Part shown: one piece after another, positions 1 through 8,392 of the stretch | Numbering within the stretch: the first letter of the stretch is position 1 | Layout of the letters: each line of letters begins with the position of its first letter | NCBI RefSeq assembly: GCF_000620785.1 | Contig: NZ_JIAI01000011.1 | Location: forward strand, 248,001 to 312,000 | Direction of reading: 5' to 3' | DNA length: 64,000 nt | From: Actinospineispora acaciae DSM 45401 | GTDB taxonomy: Bacteria; Actinomycetota; Actinomycetes; Mycobacteriales; Pseudonocardiaceae | Program-made: the position numbers and the translations under genes | Notes under the pieces: generated by a model | Told to the model about the DNA's origin: nothing | The model's database searches: none | Seen by the model: only the letters and a program-made list of their open reading frames with translations

Positions 1-11
1 TGAACACCATC

Positions 12-728
12 GTGACCGACAACCCCGCCGAGCAGCCGTCGCTGCGCTCGCGGGTCGCTTCGGCGGCGTTCGTGCTGACCGGGGTTCCGCTTGTGCGGGC
101 CGTGGTCGGGCGGGCGCGGGCTCGCCGGGAGCGCGCTGACGCCGAGCTGGACCGGTGGGTCGCGTCAGTGCTGGAGGCAGACCGGCGGTATCGGGAGGCC
201 ACCCACGACTACGAGGCCGGGCTGGACGAGATCTACGCCCGCGCGGGGCGTGCCCGGCCCGCCCCTGACGTCGTCGCGGCGTCGGTGCTGGCTCGCGCCG
301 CCGGCCTGATCGAGTCCGACGGCTGGCTGAAGGGCAAGTACTGGCCCGGAGGCGATGCGCACGGACCGTACGCGGCTGGCGCGCCGTGCTGCGCGGTGGG
401 TGGGCTCGCCGTCGCGGCCGGGGTGCACGACCCCAAGGCGGTTATGCCCGCCATGGTTGACCGCCCGGCGCTGGTTGAGGCGGTGCGTGCCCTGTACCGC
501 GTGATCGCGAGCGACCCCGATCCGGCCGACGACGACGCGCCGTACGAGTTGACGCGGGCGGTGGAGTGGTGGAACGACCACGACGGCCGCGAGGCCGTCG
601 AGGTGGTCGCCGCGCTGCGCCGCGCCGCCGACATGTTGACCCCCGGTTTTGGTGGTTCCTCCGCCAAGACGTCCCACCAGGCCGGGTCGCCCAACCACCA
701 GAACGGCAGCAAGGAGTCCGATGTCTGA
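12..728 (+). CDS. DUF6197-like hypothetical protein of the integrative element
   Basis: The 238-residue product begins at a GTG just after a TGA at position 1 that probably ends an upstream gene. Residues 90-150 (SVLARAAGLIESDGWLKG, then CCAVGGLAVAAG) resemble the DUF6197 pattern of an Ile-rich helix, a GW pair and a Cys-x-x-Gly-Ala segment. The N-terminal 85 residues are Arg/Ala/Glu-rich and probably helical or coiled. The gene ends inside the start of the FtsK-like gene, so the two are probably translationally coupled. The function is unknown; carriage on a conjugative element suggests an accessory transfer or replication role, which is inference only. Confidence 0.6.
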   Translation: MTDNPAEQPSLRSRVASAAFVLTGVPLVRAVVGRARARRERADAELDRWVASVLEADRRYREATHDYEAGLDEIYARAGRARPAPDVVAASVLARAAGLIESDGWLKGKYWPGGDAHGPYAAGAPCCAVGGLAVAAGVHDPKAVMPAMVDRPALVEAVRALYRVIASDPDPADDDAPYELTRAVEWWNDHDGREAVEVVAALRRAADMLTPGFGGSSAKTSHQAGSPNHQNGSKESDV

Positions 729-3204
729 GCAACCAGAGCGGGAGTGGGTGCCGCTGGCCGGGGCCGGGGAGCGCCTGGTCGACCCGTTCGCGAACCCCGC
801 CGACCCCCCGGCCGCGGACGACCCGCCGCGGCCGGCCGTGGCCGGCCGCGAGGACACCCCGGTCGATGGCCCGGTGGACGGCCGCGGGGCGGGGGGTCGG
901 GTTATCGACTTCCCACCCCGCCCGGACCACGAACCCGACCATGACGTCGACGATGACCCGGACCTCGGCGACGACCTCGGCGAGGCTGTCGGGGACGGCG
1001 GCGCGGGTGGTGTGTCGGGTGAGTTGGTGGGTCCGGTGTTGGAAGGGGAGTTGCTTACCGACGCGGAGAACGCCGAGTTGGACCGGCGGCTGTCCTCCGG
1101 GGCGCTGGTGCGCCGCGCCGGGGTCGCGACCCGGGATCGGACGGTGTGGGCTGCGGGTCATGTGCGTACGGCGGTCACCCACCCGCACACGAAAACCGCG
1201 TCCAAGCTGGTCGGGCGCAACCTGTGGTACCCGATCGCCGGGGCCGGGGTGGTCATCCGGCGGTGGCGGGATGCGCACGGCGCGAACCGCTACGAGCGGA
1301 TGATGCGCAAGGCCGAGATCGCTGGGGACCAGGAGGCGTTGTTGGAGTGGGAGGCCCGCGACGTGGCGGAGAAACAGCGCCGCCATGGCCGGGTGATGGA
1401 CTGGGTCGCCGCCCCGCTGCAACTGGTCGTCGCGATCGGGGTCGCGGTGCTCGCCGCGGCGGGTCTGCTGGTCGGGCTGGGCATCATCCTGGCCATCGCC
1501 AACAAGGACGTTGGCATGGTGTTGGCCCCGATCAGCGCGGTGATCGGGGCGATCGCGTTCGTGTTCTGGTTCGCCTCGGTCTACGGCGCCACCGTGCTGC
1601 TCGCCGGCACCGCCGGGTTCGTGGCCTACCTGTGGCACACCGGGCGCACCCGCACCGACGCGCCGGGCTGGATGGCCCCCCTCGGCGACGACGCGGGGGA
1701 GCGGGACGTGGTCCCGGACGAGCGGGCGATCGTCTCCGCGCTGCGCAACCTCAACCTGGGGCCGTTGAACAAGAAGTTCAAGGAGGGCTGGCAGCCCCGG
1801 TGGGTGCAGGCGCCCGCCTATGACGGCAAGGGCTGGCACGCGCAGTTGTTGCTGCCCGAGGCGGTCAACGTGGACATGATCGTGGACCGCAAACCCCTGC
1901 TGGCGCACAACCTGCTGCGCCTGCCCGTGGAGGTGTGGCCCACCGAGCCCCGCGACAAGCCCGGCGTGCTGGACCTGCTGGTGCTCGACCAGGGCTCGAT
2001 GACCAAACCGGTCGAACCGTGGCCGCTGCTCACCGAGGGCACCGCGGACTACTTCAAGGGCGTGCCGGTCGGGGTCGACCCGCGCGGGCGCACGGTGGTC
2101 GGGCGGCTGTTCGGGGCGAACTGGGGCAACGCCGGCACCATGGGCTCGGGTAAGTCGACCCTGATCATCACCATGCTGTTGGGTGCGATCCTGGACCCGC
2201 TGGTCGACGTCGACGTGTACTGCATGGCGCAGAACGCCGACTACGACCCCCTACGACCCCGGCTGCGGACCCTGTTCAAGTCCGACGACCCCGACGAGGT
2301 CCCGAAGGTGCTGGTCGCGCTCAAACAGCTCATGGCCGAGCTGTCCGAACGCGGGCGCATCCTGTCCGCGGCCGGCGAGCCCAAGCTCACCCGCGAACTG
2401 GCCGCGGCCGACCCGCGGATGCGCCCGCGGGTGGTCGTCATCGACGAATGCCAGGAGCTGTTCGTCTCCGCCGTGGGCGCCGAGGCGGCCGAGCTGGTGG
2501 AGAAGATGATCGCCAAGGCCCGCAAGTACGGGGTGACCATGGTGTTCGCCACCCCCGTGCCGTCGGCGGACAGCCTGCCCCGCAAGGTCGCCAAGGTGCT
2601 GTCCAACAAGGCGTGTTTCGCCATCGGTGACCACCAGGGCAACGACGCCATCCTGGGCACCGGCAAGCACAAGGCCGGCATCAGCGCGGTCAACCTGCGC
2701 CCGATGACCAAGGACCCCGAAACCGGCGAGGTCGACCCCGGCGACGTCGGCACCGCGATGACCGTCGGGTTCATGCCCCAGGACAGCCTGATGCGCTGCT
2801 ACCGGGTCATCAAGGAGAAGAACGTCGACCAAGTCACCCCCGTGGTCAAGCGCGCCATGGACCAGCTCGACGGGGTCCAGACCGCCACCGCGCCCGACCC
2901 CGACGACGACACAGCCGCGCCGGACCTGCTGGTCGACGTCGCCGAGGTCATGCGCCGCGAAGGCGAAGAGCTGATGGCCCCGGAGAAGCTCATCCACGGG
3001 CTGGTCACCCTCAACCCCGGCGCCTACACCGGCGCCACCCCCGCGCAGCTGCGCGACCAGCTACCCGAGACGGCCAAGCCCTACAAAACCCGCGGCCTGA
3101 TCCGGATCTCAGCGCGGCGCATCGCCGAAGCCATCGCCGAACGCGACCCCGACGACGACGGGGCCGCCGGGGACACCCACGTCGACGGCGACCACGCAGA
3201 GTGA
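721..3204 (+). CDS. FtsK/SpoIIIE-family DNA translocase, TraB-type conjugal transfer protein
   Basis: This 827-residue protein has an acidic, Pro-rich N-terminus (1-110), two or three membrane segments at about residues 226-304, and a C-terminal FtsK-type motor. The Walker A motif GTMGSGKST lies at about 472-480 and the Walker B motif VVVIDE at about 570. In actinomycete conjugative plasmids and AICEs a single hexameric TraB moves double-stranded DNA between mycelial cells after binding short repeats at clt. The ATG at 721 overlaps the stop of the preceding gene, which supports that start. The gene is followed directly by a repeat-rich non-coding stretch. Family assignment is firm; the transfer role is inferred from the element context. 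Confidence 0.9.
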   Translation: MSEQPEREWVPLAGAGERLVDPFANPADPPAADDPPRPAVAGREDTPVDGPVDGRGAGGRVIDFPPRPDHEPDHDVDDDPDLGDDLGEAVGDGGAGGVSGELVGPVLEGELLTDAENAELDRRLSSGALVRRAGVATRDRTVWAAGHVRTAVTHPHTKTASKLVGRNLWYPIAGAGVVIRRWRDAHGANRYERMMRKAEIAGDQEALLEWEARDVAEKQRRHGRVMDWVAAPLQLVVAIGVAVLAAAGLLVGLGIILAIANKDVGMVLAPISAVIGAIAFVFWFASVYGATVLLAGTAGFVAYLWHTGRTRTDAPGWMAPLGDDAGERDVVPDERAIVSALRNLNLGPLNKKFKEGWQPRWVQAPAYDGKGWHAQLLLPEAVNVDMIVDRKPLLAHNLLRLPVEVWPTEPRDKPGVLDLLVLDQGSMTKPVEPWPLLTEGTADYFKGVPVGVDPRGRTVVGRLFGANWGNAGTMGSGKSTLIITMLLGAILDPLVDVDVYCMAQNADYDPLRPRLRTLFKSDDPDEVPKVLVALKQLMAELSERGRILSAAGEPKLTRELAAADPRMRPRVVVIDECQELFVSAVGAEAAELVEKMIAKARKYGVTMVFATPVPSADSLPRKVAKVLSNKACFAIGDHQGNDAILGTGKHKAGISAVNLRPMTKDPETGEVDPGDVGTAMTVGFMPQDSLMRCYRVIKEKNVDQVTPVVKRAMDQLDGVQTATAPDPDDDTAAPDLLVDVAEVMRREGEELMAPEKLIHGLVTLNPGAYTGATPAQLRDQLPETAKPYKTRGLIRISARRIAEAIAERDPDDDGAAGDTHVDGDHAE

Positions 3205-3410
3205 CCGTCAGGTGGGGGAGGCGGTGAGGGAGGACCCGGGGATCGAGGGAGCCGCTCCCTCGCCCCTCCCTCCCCGCCCCTCCCTCACCTGACCAGCCCG
3301 AACCGCCCCGAGGGAGGCGAGGGAGCCGCCCCTCGCTGACCAGCCAAAACACCCCAGAACACGGGATCGAGCCACCACCCGGCGGCTCCCTCCCTTCCCC
3401 TCGCACACCC
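3205..3410. repeat. Repeat-rich intergenic region, candidate clt transfer locus
   Basis: This non-coding stretch follows the translocase stop. GTCAGGTG (3207-3214) is inverted at 3286-3293 (CACCTGAC), and GGTGAGGGAGG (3223-3233) is inverted at 3279-3289. A nearly perfect palindrome with 9-bp arms, CGAGGGAGC and GCTCCCTCG, occupies 3244-3262. GGGATCGAG recurs at about 3239 and 3363, and CTGACCAGCC recurs at about 3289 and 3337. In pIJ101- and pSVH1-type plasmids the TraB target clt lies next to traB and consists of short repeats, so position and structure fit. A transcription terminator is the alternative for the 3244-3262 palindrome. Confidence 0.45.
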
Positions 3411-3450
3411 ACAGACCGTCACACACAGTAACTGAGGAGACCTGTCCGAG

Positions 3451-4188
3451 ATGGACACGTACACCACCACGACCAACCGCCCACCGACCCCGCCGGCTTG
3501 CGCGGGCGGGAGCGCGGCGCTGCGGATGGCGGAGTTCGTCGGCCTGCTCGCCGACGCCGCCCGCATCGCCTCCACCAACCCGGACACGCCGATGCTGTGC
3601 GGGGTCCTGCTGCACACCGCCACCCACGCCGGGCGGCCGGTGCTGGTCGCCTCGGCGACCGACCGCTTCATGATGGTCCAGGCCCACGCCCCGCTGGAAT
3701 TCGGCGGGCTGCCCGGCCGGCTGTGGCTGGCCAACACCCAACTGCGGCAGATCCGCGCCCTGTTCGGCACGCCGGCACGACGCCGCTGCCAGGCGCTCCA
3801 CGTGCGCATCGCCGTGTCCAGCCACACCAACACCGCCACGATCAGCGAGTTCGAGATGCCCGGCATGGCCATGGCCGCGCTCAGCCTCACCCCGCTCGAC
3901 ACCGGCCCCCACTTCCCCGACATCGCCAAGGTCGCCCGCCAGGAATGGCACCGGTCCGACCAGCCGGTCACGGTCGACCCCCGCCACCTCGCCCGCGCCG
4001 CCGCGCTGTGCCGGCGTAACGAATCGCTGCGCATCGAGCTGGCCGGCCCCCGCTCACCAGTGCGCATCACCGTCGGCGAGCGGCTGTGGGTCTACCTGAT
4101 GCCCCGCCGCGCCGACACCACCCCGATCGCGCCGGTGTTCGACCCGCCCACGGCCACCCCCACCCGGCGAGCGGAGGTGGCCGCATGA
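3451..4188 (+). CDS. Short sliding-clamp-like (DNA polymerase III beta-like) protein
   Basis: The 245-residue product has clamp-like signatures. LVASATDRFMM (about 65-75) matches the ATDxxxL strand of DnaN. HFPDIAKV sits where clamps have a FPDY-type linker. VTVDPRHLARAAAL resembles the third-domain helix, and the ending WVYLMPRR resembles the terminal MPxR strand. DnaN is about 370 residues with three domains; this protein has room for two. The start follows a GAGGAG ribosome binding site at 3434. Its stop overlaps the next start (ATGA), opening a coupled operon. Identification rests on motif reading and is moderate. Confidence 0.55.
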   Translation: MDTYTTTTNRPPTPPACAGGSAALRMAEFVGLLADAARIASTNPDTPMLCGVLLHTATHAGRPVLVASATDRFMMVQAHAPLEFGGLPGRLWLANTQLRQIRALFGTPARRRCQALHVRIAVSSHTNTATISEFEMPGMAMAALSLTPLDTGPHFPDIAKVARQEWHRSDQPVTVDPRHLARAAALCRRNESLRIELAGPRSPVRITVGERLWVYLMPRRADTTPIAPVFDPPTATPTRRAEVAA

Positions 4189-4325
4189 CCACCACCAACG
4201 ACACGTTCTGCGACGTCTGCGAGCAGGACAAGCACCCCGCCGAGATCGCCGTCACCGGCCAGGTCCGCGTGTGCTGGGACTGCGTCGAGGACGCCGAGAT
4301 CGGCGCCGAGGCGGGTGAGGTCTGA
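4185..4325 (+). CDS. Small zinc-ribbon-like protein
   Basis: This 46-residue protein contains two CxxC knuckles, CDVC near residues 9-12 and CWDC near residues 31-34, separated by about 18 residues. That spacing suits a single zinc ribbon or treble-clef-like fold. The ATG overlaps the stop of the clamp-like gene and its own stop overlaps the next ATG (TGATG), so it is translated within the coupled run. The tail is acidic. No specific function can be assigned; a DNA-binding or adaptor role is possible. Confidence 0.7.
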   Translation: MTTTNDTFCDVCEQDKHPAEIAVTGQVRVCWDCVEDAEIGAEAGEV

Positions 4326-4750
4326 TGCCGGTCCTGGGCTGCTACTGGGGCGAGCGGAACAACCCCCGCCGCAAGCCCGACACCGGCCCCGACGCGCCGG
4401 CCTACGAGCGGGCGCCGAAGGTGGCCGACTACTTCCGCGGTGTCAGCCGCCCACCCCGGGCCATCTACACCCTGGAGCGGGACTGGAGCGAGCGGGCCTG
4501 GCGCAAGGCGCCGGTCGAGTGGGTGCCGCTGGACCAGCTCCACGCCACCCAGGACTGGATCTCGGTCAAGGGGCTGCGGCATCACGCCCGGCCCGGTGCC
4601 CGGCCTGACGGGAACATCCTGCCCCTGGTCGTGTACTACCGGGGCCGCTGGTGGCTCTTCGACGGCCACCACCGCGCCGTCTGCGCGATGGACCGGGGCG
4701 AACGCCGGATCGAGGCCCACGTCCGCCGGCCCGGGCAGGTGGCGGCATGA
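4325..4750 (+). CDS. ParB/Srx-fold (ParB-like nuclease domain) protein, IbrB-like
   Basis: The 141-residue protein carries a ParB-N-like core: EWVPLDQLHATQDWIS (about 62-77), then ILPLVVYYRGRWWLFDGHHR (about 98-117) ending with an Arg/Glu-rich helix. The DGHHR segment corresponds to the GxxR phosphate-binding motif of ParB/sulfiredoxin folds. No HTH or C-terminal dimer domain of a partition ParB is present. The gene starts at a TGATG overlap and ends in an ATGA overlap. It lies one gene before a PAPS-reductase-like protein, the combination seen in the IbrB/IbrA pair. CTPase, kinase or nuclease activity cannot be decided from sequence. Confidence 0.7.
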   Translation: MPVLGCYWGERNNPRRKPDTGPDAPAYERAPKVADYFRGVSRPPRAIYTLERDWSERAWRKAPVEWVPLDQLHATQDWISVKGLRHHARPGARPDGNILPLVVYYRGRWWLFDGHHRAVCAMDRGERRIEAHVRRPGQVAA

Positions 4751-5271
4751 CCCGGATGATGACCGGCCTCGATCGGGACCTGCTCCGCGCCGCGGAGCGC
4801 CGCAATCCCGCGCGGCTGGCCACCGCCGCCCACGAGATGGGCCACGCCCTGGCCGCCCTGGACGCCGGCATCACCGTCGACCACGTGCGGCTCAAGTTCG
4901 GCATGTTCGGCGGGCTGCACGGCGGGCAGTGCGAATGCGACTGGGACGAATTCGAACCCGACCCGACCTGGAGCCGCGGCCGCAAGATCGGCCAACTGCT
5001 GTTCCACCTGGCCGGCCACGCCGCGGAGACCCGCTTCCGCCGCCTCTACCTCAACCAAAACCCTCGTCAGGCCTACCGGGCCGGCAAGGACGACGCGACC
5101 AACGACTACTGGCACTTCCGCAACGACCGCAAACGGCTGCGGCTGCGCGGGATCTCCGAGGACTGGGCATTCGACCAGGCCACCACCCTGCTCGAAAACC
5201 AGAGCACGCGGCTGGACCGGCTCACGCTGCGCCTCGAACGCGACCACCGCGTCCCCGGGAGGCACCTATGA
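4747..5271 (+). CDS. Minimal FtsH-like (M41) zinc peptidase domain protein
   Basis: The 174-residue product contains HEMGH at about residues 29-33 (TAAHEMGHALAALDAG), the HExxH zinc motif. Further on, LAGHAAETRF and GKDDATND mirror the GxAAE and GAxxDLxxAT motifs of the FtsH protease domain, whose Asp is the third zinc ligand. There is no AAA+ domain or membrane segment, so it would be a stand-alone peptidase. Similar domains occur in phages and mobile elements. The ATG at 4747 is coupled to the ParB-like gene and its end to the PAPS-reductase-like gene. Substrates are unknown. Confidence 0.7.
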   Translation: MTRMMTGLDRDLLRAAERRNPARLATAAHEMGHALAALDAGITVDHVRLKFGMFGGLHGGQCECDWDEFEPDPTWSRGRKIGQLLFHLAGHAAETRFRRLYLNQNPRQAYRAGKDDATNDYWHFRNDRKRLRLRGISEDWAFDQATTLLENQSTRLDRLTLRLERDHRVPGRHL

Positions 5272-6176
5272 CCCCGGCGAGCGGGCGCGCGGGTCTATCA
5301 GACCCTCCGACGCTGCGGCTGCTGTCGCTCGGCGCCGGTGTCCAGTCGACCACCCTCGCGCTGCTCGCCGTCGAGGGCGCACTACCGGCGCCCGACCTCG
5401 CGATCTTCGCCGACACCATGTCTGAGCCGCGCAAGGTATACGCGCACTTGGACAGGCTGGTCGCTGTCCTGACCGACGTTGGGATCGAGGTTGTCCGCGT
5501 GTCGCAGGGCGACCTGGGGGCCGACACGCTGTCCACCGCAGGGTTCATGCGGCTCCCCGCGTTCGTCCAGGGCGCCGGAAACGGGGCCGCGATGCTGCGT
5601 CGCCAGTGCACCGAGCGGTACAAGCTGGAGCCGATTCGCCGCGAGATCCGCCGTCGTCTCGGCGCCAGGACCTCGGCGACCGGTGCTGTGCTCACCCCGC
5701 CGCCCGGCGCTGTCGCTGAGCAGTGGATCGGGTTCTCCACCGATGAGATCGGACGGGTCAAGGACCAACGCGTGCCCTACATCCGCAACCGGTACCCCCT
5801 GCTTGAGCTGAACATGTCCCGGCAGAACTGCCTGGCGTGGTTGCGGCGGCGCGGGTGGGGTGACACTCCGAAGTCGGCGTGCACGTTCTGCCCGTTCCAC
5901 GGCAACCGGCAGTGGCGGGAGATGCGCGACCACGACCCCGCGGCATGGGCCGACGCAGTGGAGTTTGACCGTCGGATACGGCAGCGCACGTTCCGCGGTC
6001 CGCAGGAGGTTCCGTTCCTGCACCGGTCCCTGCTGCCGCTCGACCAGGCCCCCATCGACCAGGTTCAACGCAAAGAACTACGCGACCAGCAGGGCGACCT
6101 GTTCGACCTGGTCGAGCACGGCGACCCGGACGGCTGCTCGCCCTACGGGTGCCGGTCGGGAGGTGAGGCGGCGTGA
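5268..6176 (+). CDS. PAPS-reductase-family (N-type ATP pyrophosphatase) protein, IbrA-like
   Basis: The 302-residue protein opens with LLSLGAGVQSTTLALLAVEG (about 18-37), the SxGxxS PP-loop that binds and adenylates substrates. LAIFADTM follows as the second strand. Cysteines occur in RRQCTERYKLEPI (about 115) and SACTFCPFHGNRQWREM (about 204), the latter typical of phage and mobile-element PAPS-reductase-like proteins. It is not an assimilatory sulfate reductase: no cysteine pathway genes are near. It is coupled to the peptidase gene by ATGA and to the next gene by TGATG. Candidate roles are nucleic-acid or nucleotide modification or defence. Confidence 0.75.
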   Translation: MTPASGRAGLSDPPTLRLLSLGAGVQSTTLALLAVEGALPAPDLAIFADTMSEPRKVYAHLDRLVAVLTDVGIEVVRVSQGDLGADTLSTAGFMRLPAFVQGAGNGAAMLRRQCTERYKLEPIRREIRRRLGARTSATGAVLTPPPGAVAEQWIGFSTDEIGRVKDQRVPYIRNRYPLLELNMSRQNCLAWLRRRGWGDTPKSACTFCPFHGNRQWREMRDHDPAAWADAVEFDRRIRQRTFRGPQEVPFLHRSLLPLDQAPIDQVQRKELRDQQGDLFDLVEHGDPDGCSPYGCRSGGEAA

Positions 6177-6730
6177 TGCCCACCGCACCCACCCCGGCGC
6201 TGGTCGACCCGGAGCGGCAGTTCCTCGGCGCGCTGATGCAGATGCCCCTGCCAGGCGCCCGGCGGGTGCTGGCCGACGTGCGCCCGGACGACCTGGCTCA
6301 CCCGCCGGGGCAGTGGGTACTAGCGCTGGCGTGCGACGTGGTGGCGGCCGGGCTCGACCCGTCACCGATGGCGCTGCTCGACCGCGCCCGCGAGACCACC
6401 GACACCAGCGCGCGCAGCGGCGGCGCGGACCAGCTCGCCCAGTTGGGGGTGTGGCTGGTCGACACCTACCGCGACGCCACCGGCGGCGGCGAGGACTACG
6501 CCCGCTGGCTCACCACCGTCCTGCTGCGCCAGGCGTGGCGGCGCGCGGTCGCCGAGCACGCCACCCGCCTGCTCCAGGCCGTCGAGCAGGCCCCGACCGG
6601 CGAGCTGTACCGCATCGCCACCGACACCCGCAGGCTCGACCAGCTCTGGTCCCGCTACCAGCACGCCACCGGCCACCCCCCGGTCACGGCCGCGCTCGGC
6701 AACGAGCCGGCGAGGAAGGTCGCGGCCTGA
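6176..6730 (+). CDS. DnaB N-terminal-domain-like protein
   Basis: The 184-residue protein starts PALVDPERQFLGALMQMPLPGARRVLADVRPDDL and continues with a helix-rich segment (LAQLGVWLVDTYRDA). This matches the helicase-loader-interacting N-terminal domain of DnaB (DPxxExxLLGAL, then the DF/DL-containing helix). The RecA-like helicase domain is absent. The ATG at 6176 overlaps the previous stop; GTG at 6173 is an alternative. It may act with the DUF3987 ATPase encoded downstream as a split replicative helicase, or regulate the host DnaB. That role is inference. Confidence 0.65.
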   Translation: MPTAPTPALVDPERQFLGALMQMPLPGARRVLADVRPDDLAHPPGQWVLALACDVVAAGLDPSPMALLDRARETTDTSARSGGADQLAQLGVWLVDTYRDATGGGEDYARWLTTVLLRQAWRRAVAEHATRLLQAVEQAPTGELYRIATDTRRLDQLWSRYQHATGHPPVTAALGNEPARKVAA

Positions 6731-6967
6731 CATGCCCACTCCCACCCGCACCCGGCACCGGCCCCCGACCAAGCGGCCCGGCCCTTCACCCCATCCCACC
6801 CGCGTCAGGCGCTCCACGGGCCTCTCAAAGCGCCCTGAACACGCCCCTCCCACACACGGTGCCCGGGTAGCTCGCCACCCGACCCACGCCGTGGACAGGC
6901 GCGGGCGGGCGGGTCAGGCCGGCCGTCGGGGGTTGGCGCCGGGCGGGTGGACCCCCTGGAGGCTCCG
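6731..6967. other. Non-coding gap of 237 bases in the element operon
   Basis: This gap is C-rich on the plus strand and interrupts the otherwise coupled operon. A possible 79-codon ORF (6732-6971) is Pro/Arg/His-rich with no recognisable domain and overlaps the next start, so I do not call it. A promoter for the DUF3987 gene may lie here, but no clear -10 is visible. Confidence 0.4.
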
Positions 6968-8392
6968 ATGACCAGTCCCCGCCCGCTGCACGCCGTCCCG
7001 AGCTCGGCCCCGCCCGGCACCACGCTCGGCGCGGGGGTCGGGCCGGCGCGGGTCGCCGAGGACGCCGCCCGCGCCGAGGTCGCCCGCGCCCGCCGCGAAC
7101 TCCCACAGGTCGACGACGCGGTCTGGGAGTGCTACCTCGGCGGGCTCACCAACGGGGTCGCGGAGACCAGCGAGGCCGACCCCATCGGCATCTACACCAC
7201 CCTGCTCGCCGCCGCCGGGGTCTACCTCGGCCAACACCCCCACGTCCAAGCCGGCGACGACCACCACCCCCTGCTCGTGTGGCCCATGCTCATCGGCCGC
7301 ACCGGCGGCGGGCGCAAAGGCGCCAGCATGTCCGCCGCCCGCCGCCTACTACGCGCCGCCGACCCCGGATTCCTCGCCACCAACCTGCGCTCCGGGCTCA
7401 CCTCCGGAGAAGGCCTGGCCGCCATCTTCGCCGAACCCGACGACACCCAAACCGACCCCGACAACCCCGCCGAACCCGACACCGACCGCCCACCGGCCCG
7501 ACGCCGGGGCCGCGCGCTGCTCCCACCCGGCGACCGAAGGCTGTTGGTGTTCGAACCCGAATGGGCCGCCGTCATGGCCCGCATGCGCCGCGAAGGCAAC
7601 ACCCTCTCGGCGACCCTGCGCGCCGCGTGGGAAGGCGGGGACCTGTCCACCCTCAACGTCACCGCCCGCGTCGCACCCGACAGCCACGTCGGTCTCCTCG
7701 CGCACATCACACCCGAGGAATTCCGCGCGAAACTGTCCGCCTCCGACCTCGCCGGAGGCACCTACAACCGGTTCCTACCCATCGCGGTCGCCCGCGCCCA
7801 ATTCCTCCCCCTGTCCCACGGCGCCCCCGCCGACCTCATCGATGAACTCGGCGCGAGCCTGGCGAAACGACTCCAGAAAGGCGCCCACCTCGGCCGCATC
7901 GGCCTCACCGCACCCGCCGCCGCCCTCTGGCGCGGGCTGTATGTCGAATTCGGCACCGACCACGGCGACACCGGCCCCGTCGAACAATTCCTCGCCCGCA
8001 CCGCCCCCAACTGCCTACGCATCGCCGCCATCCACGCCGCCCTCGACAACACCCCCGACATCGAACCCGACCACCTCAACGCCGCCGCCGCCCTCGTGCG
8101 CTACAGCATCGCCTCCGTACGCACCATATTCAGCAACAACGGCGACCAACGCCGCCTGCTCGACTTCATCACCGAAGCCGGCCCCACCGGACGCACCCGA
8201 ACCGAGATCACCAACGTGTGCTTCGGCAAGAACCGCACCAGCGAGGACATCGAGCCCCTGCTCGACACCCTGGAAGCGGCCGGCGCCATCAGCCGCGCGA
8301 AGCGCCCGCCCGGAGGCAAGGGAGGCCGGCCCACCGCGGTGTACGTCGCGCAGCGCTACGGAAGAAACGGAGAAACGGACAAACCCCCCTGA
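6968..8392 (+). CDS. DUF3987-family ATPase, probable replication protein of the element
   Basis: The 474-residue protein has a Walker A-like motif LIGRTGGGRKGAS (about 111-123) and a following RLLVFEPEWAAVMARM strand as in DUF3987 proteins, which replace helicase/primase partners in phages and plasmids. The C-terminal 110 residues (FITEAGPTGRTRTEITNVCFG) look like a winged-helix domain that could bind DNA. The ATG follows a CTGGAGG ribosome site. Its last codons overlap the first repeat of a symmetrical repeat block. Position before xis and int matches the rep gene of AICEs. Whether it is a helicase or an initiator is not resolved by sequence. Confidence 0.75.
   Translation: MTSPRPLHAVPSSAPPGTTLGAGVGPARVAEDAARAEVARARRELPQVDDAVWECYLGGLTNGVAETSEADPIGIYTTLLAAAGVYLGQHPHVQAGDDHHPLLVWPMLIGRTGGGRKGASMSAARRLLRAADPGFLATNLRSGLTSGEGLAAIFAEPDDTQTDPDNPAEPDTDRPPARRRGRALLPPGDRRLLVFEPEWAAVMARMRREGNTLSATLRAAWEGGDLSTLNVTARVAPDSHVGLLAHITPEEFRAKLSASDLAGGTYNRFLPIAVARAQFLPLSHGAPADLIDELGASLAKRLQKGAHLGRIGLTAPAAALWRGLYVEFGTDHGDTGPVEQFLARTAPNCLRIAAIHAALDNTPDIEPDHLNAAAALVRYSIASVRTIFSNNGDQRRLLDFITEAGPTGRTRTEITNVCFGKNRTSEDIEPLLDTLEAAGAISRAKRPPGGKGGRPTAVYVAQRYGRNGETDKPP

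Noticed and set aside
6732..6971. Possible 79-residue Arg/Pro-rich protein
   Set aside because: It has composition typical of non-coding C-rich DNA, no domain, and overlap with the start of the DUF3987 gene.
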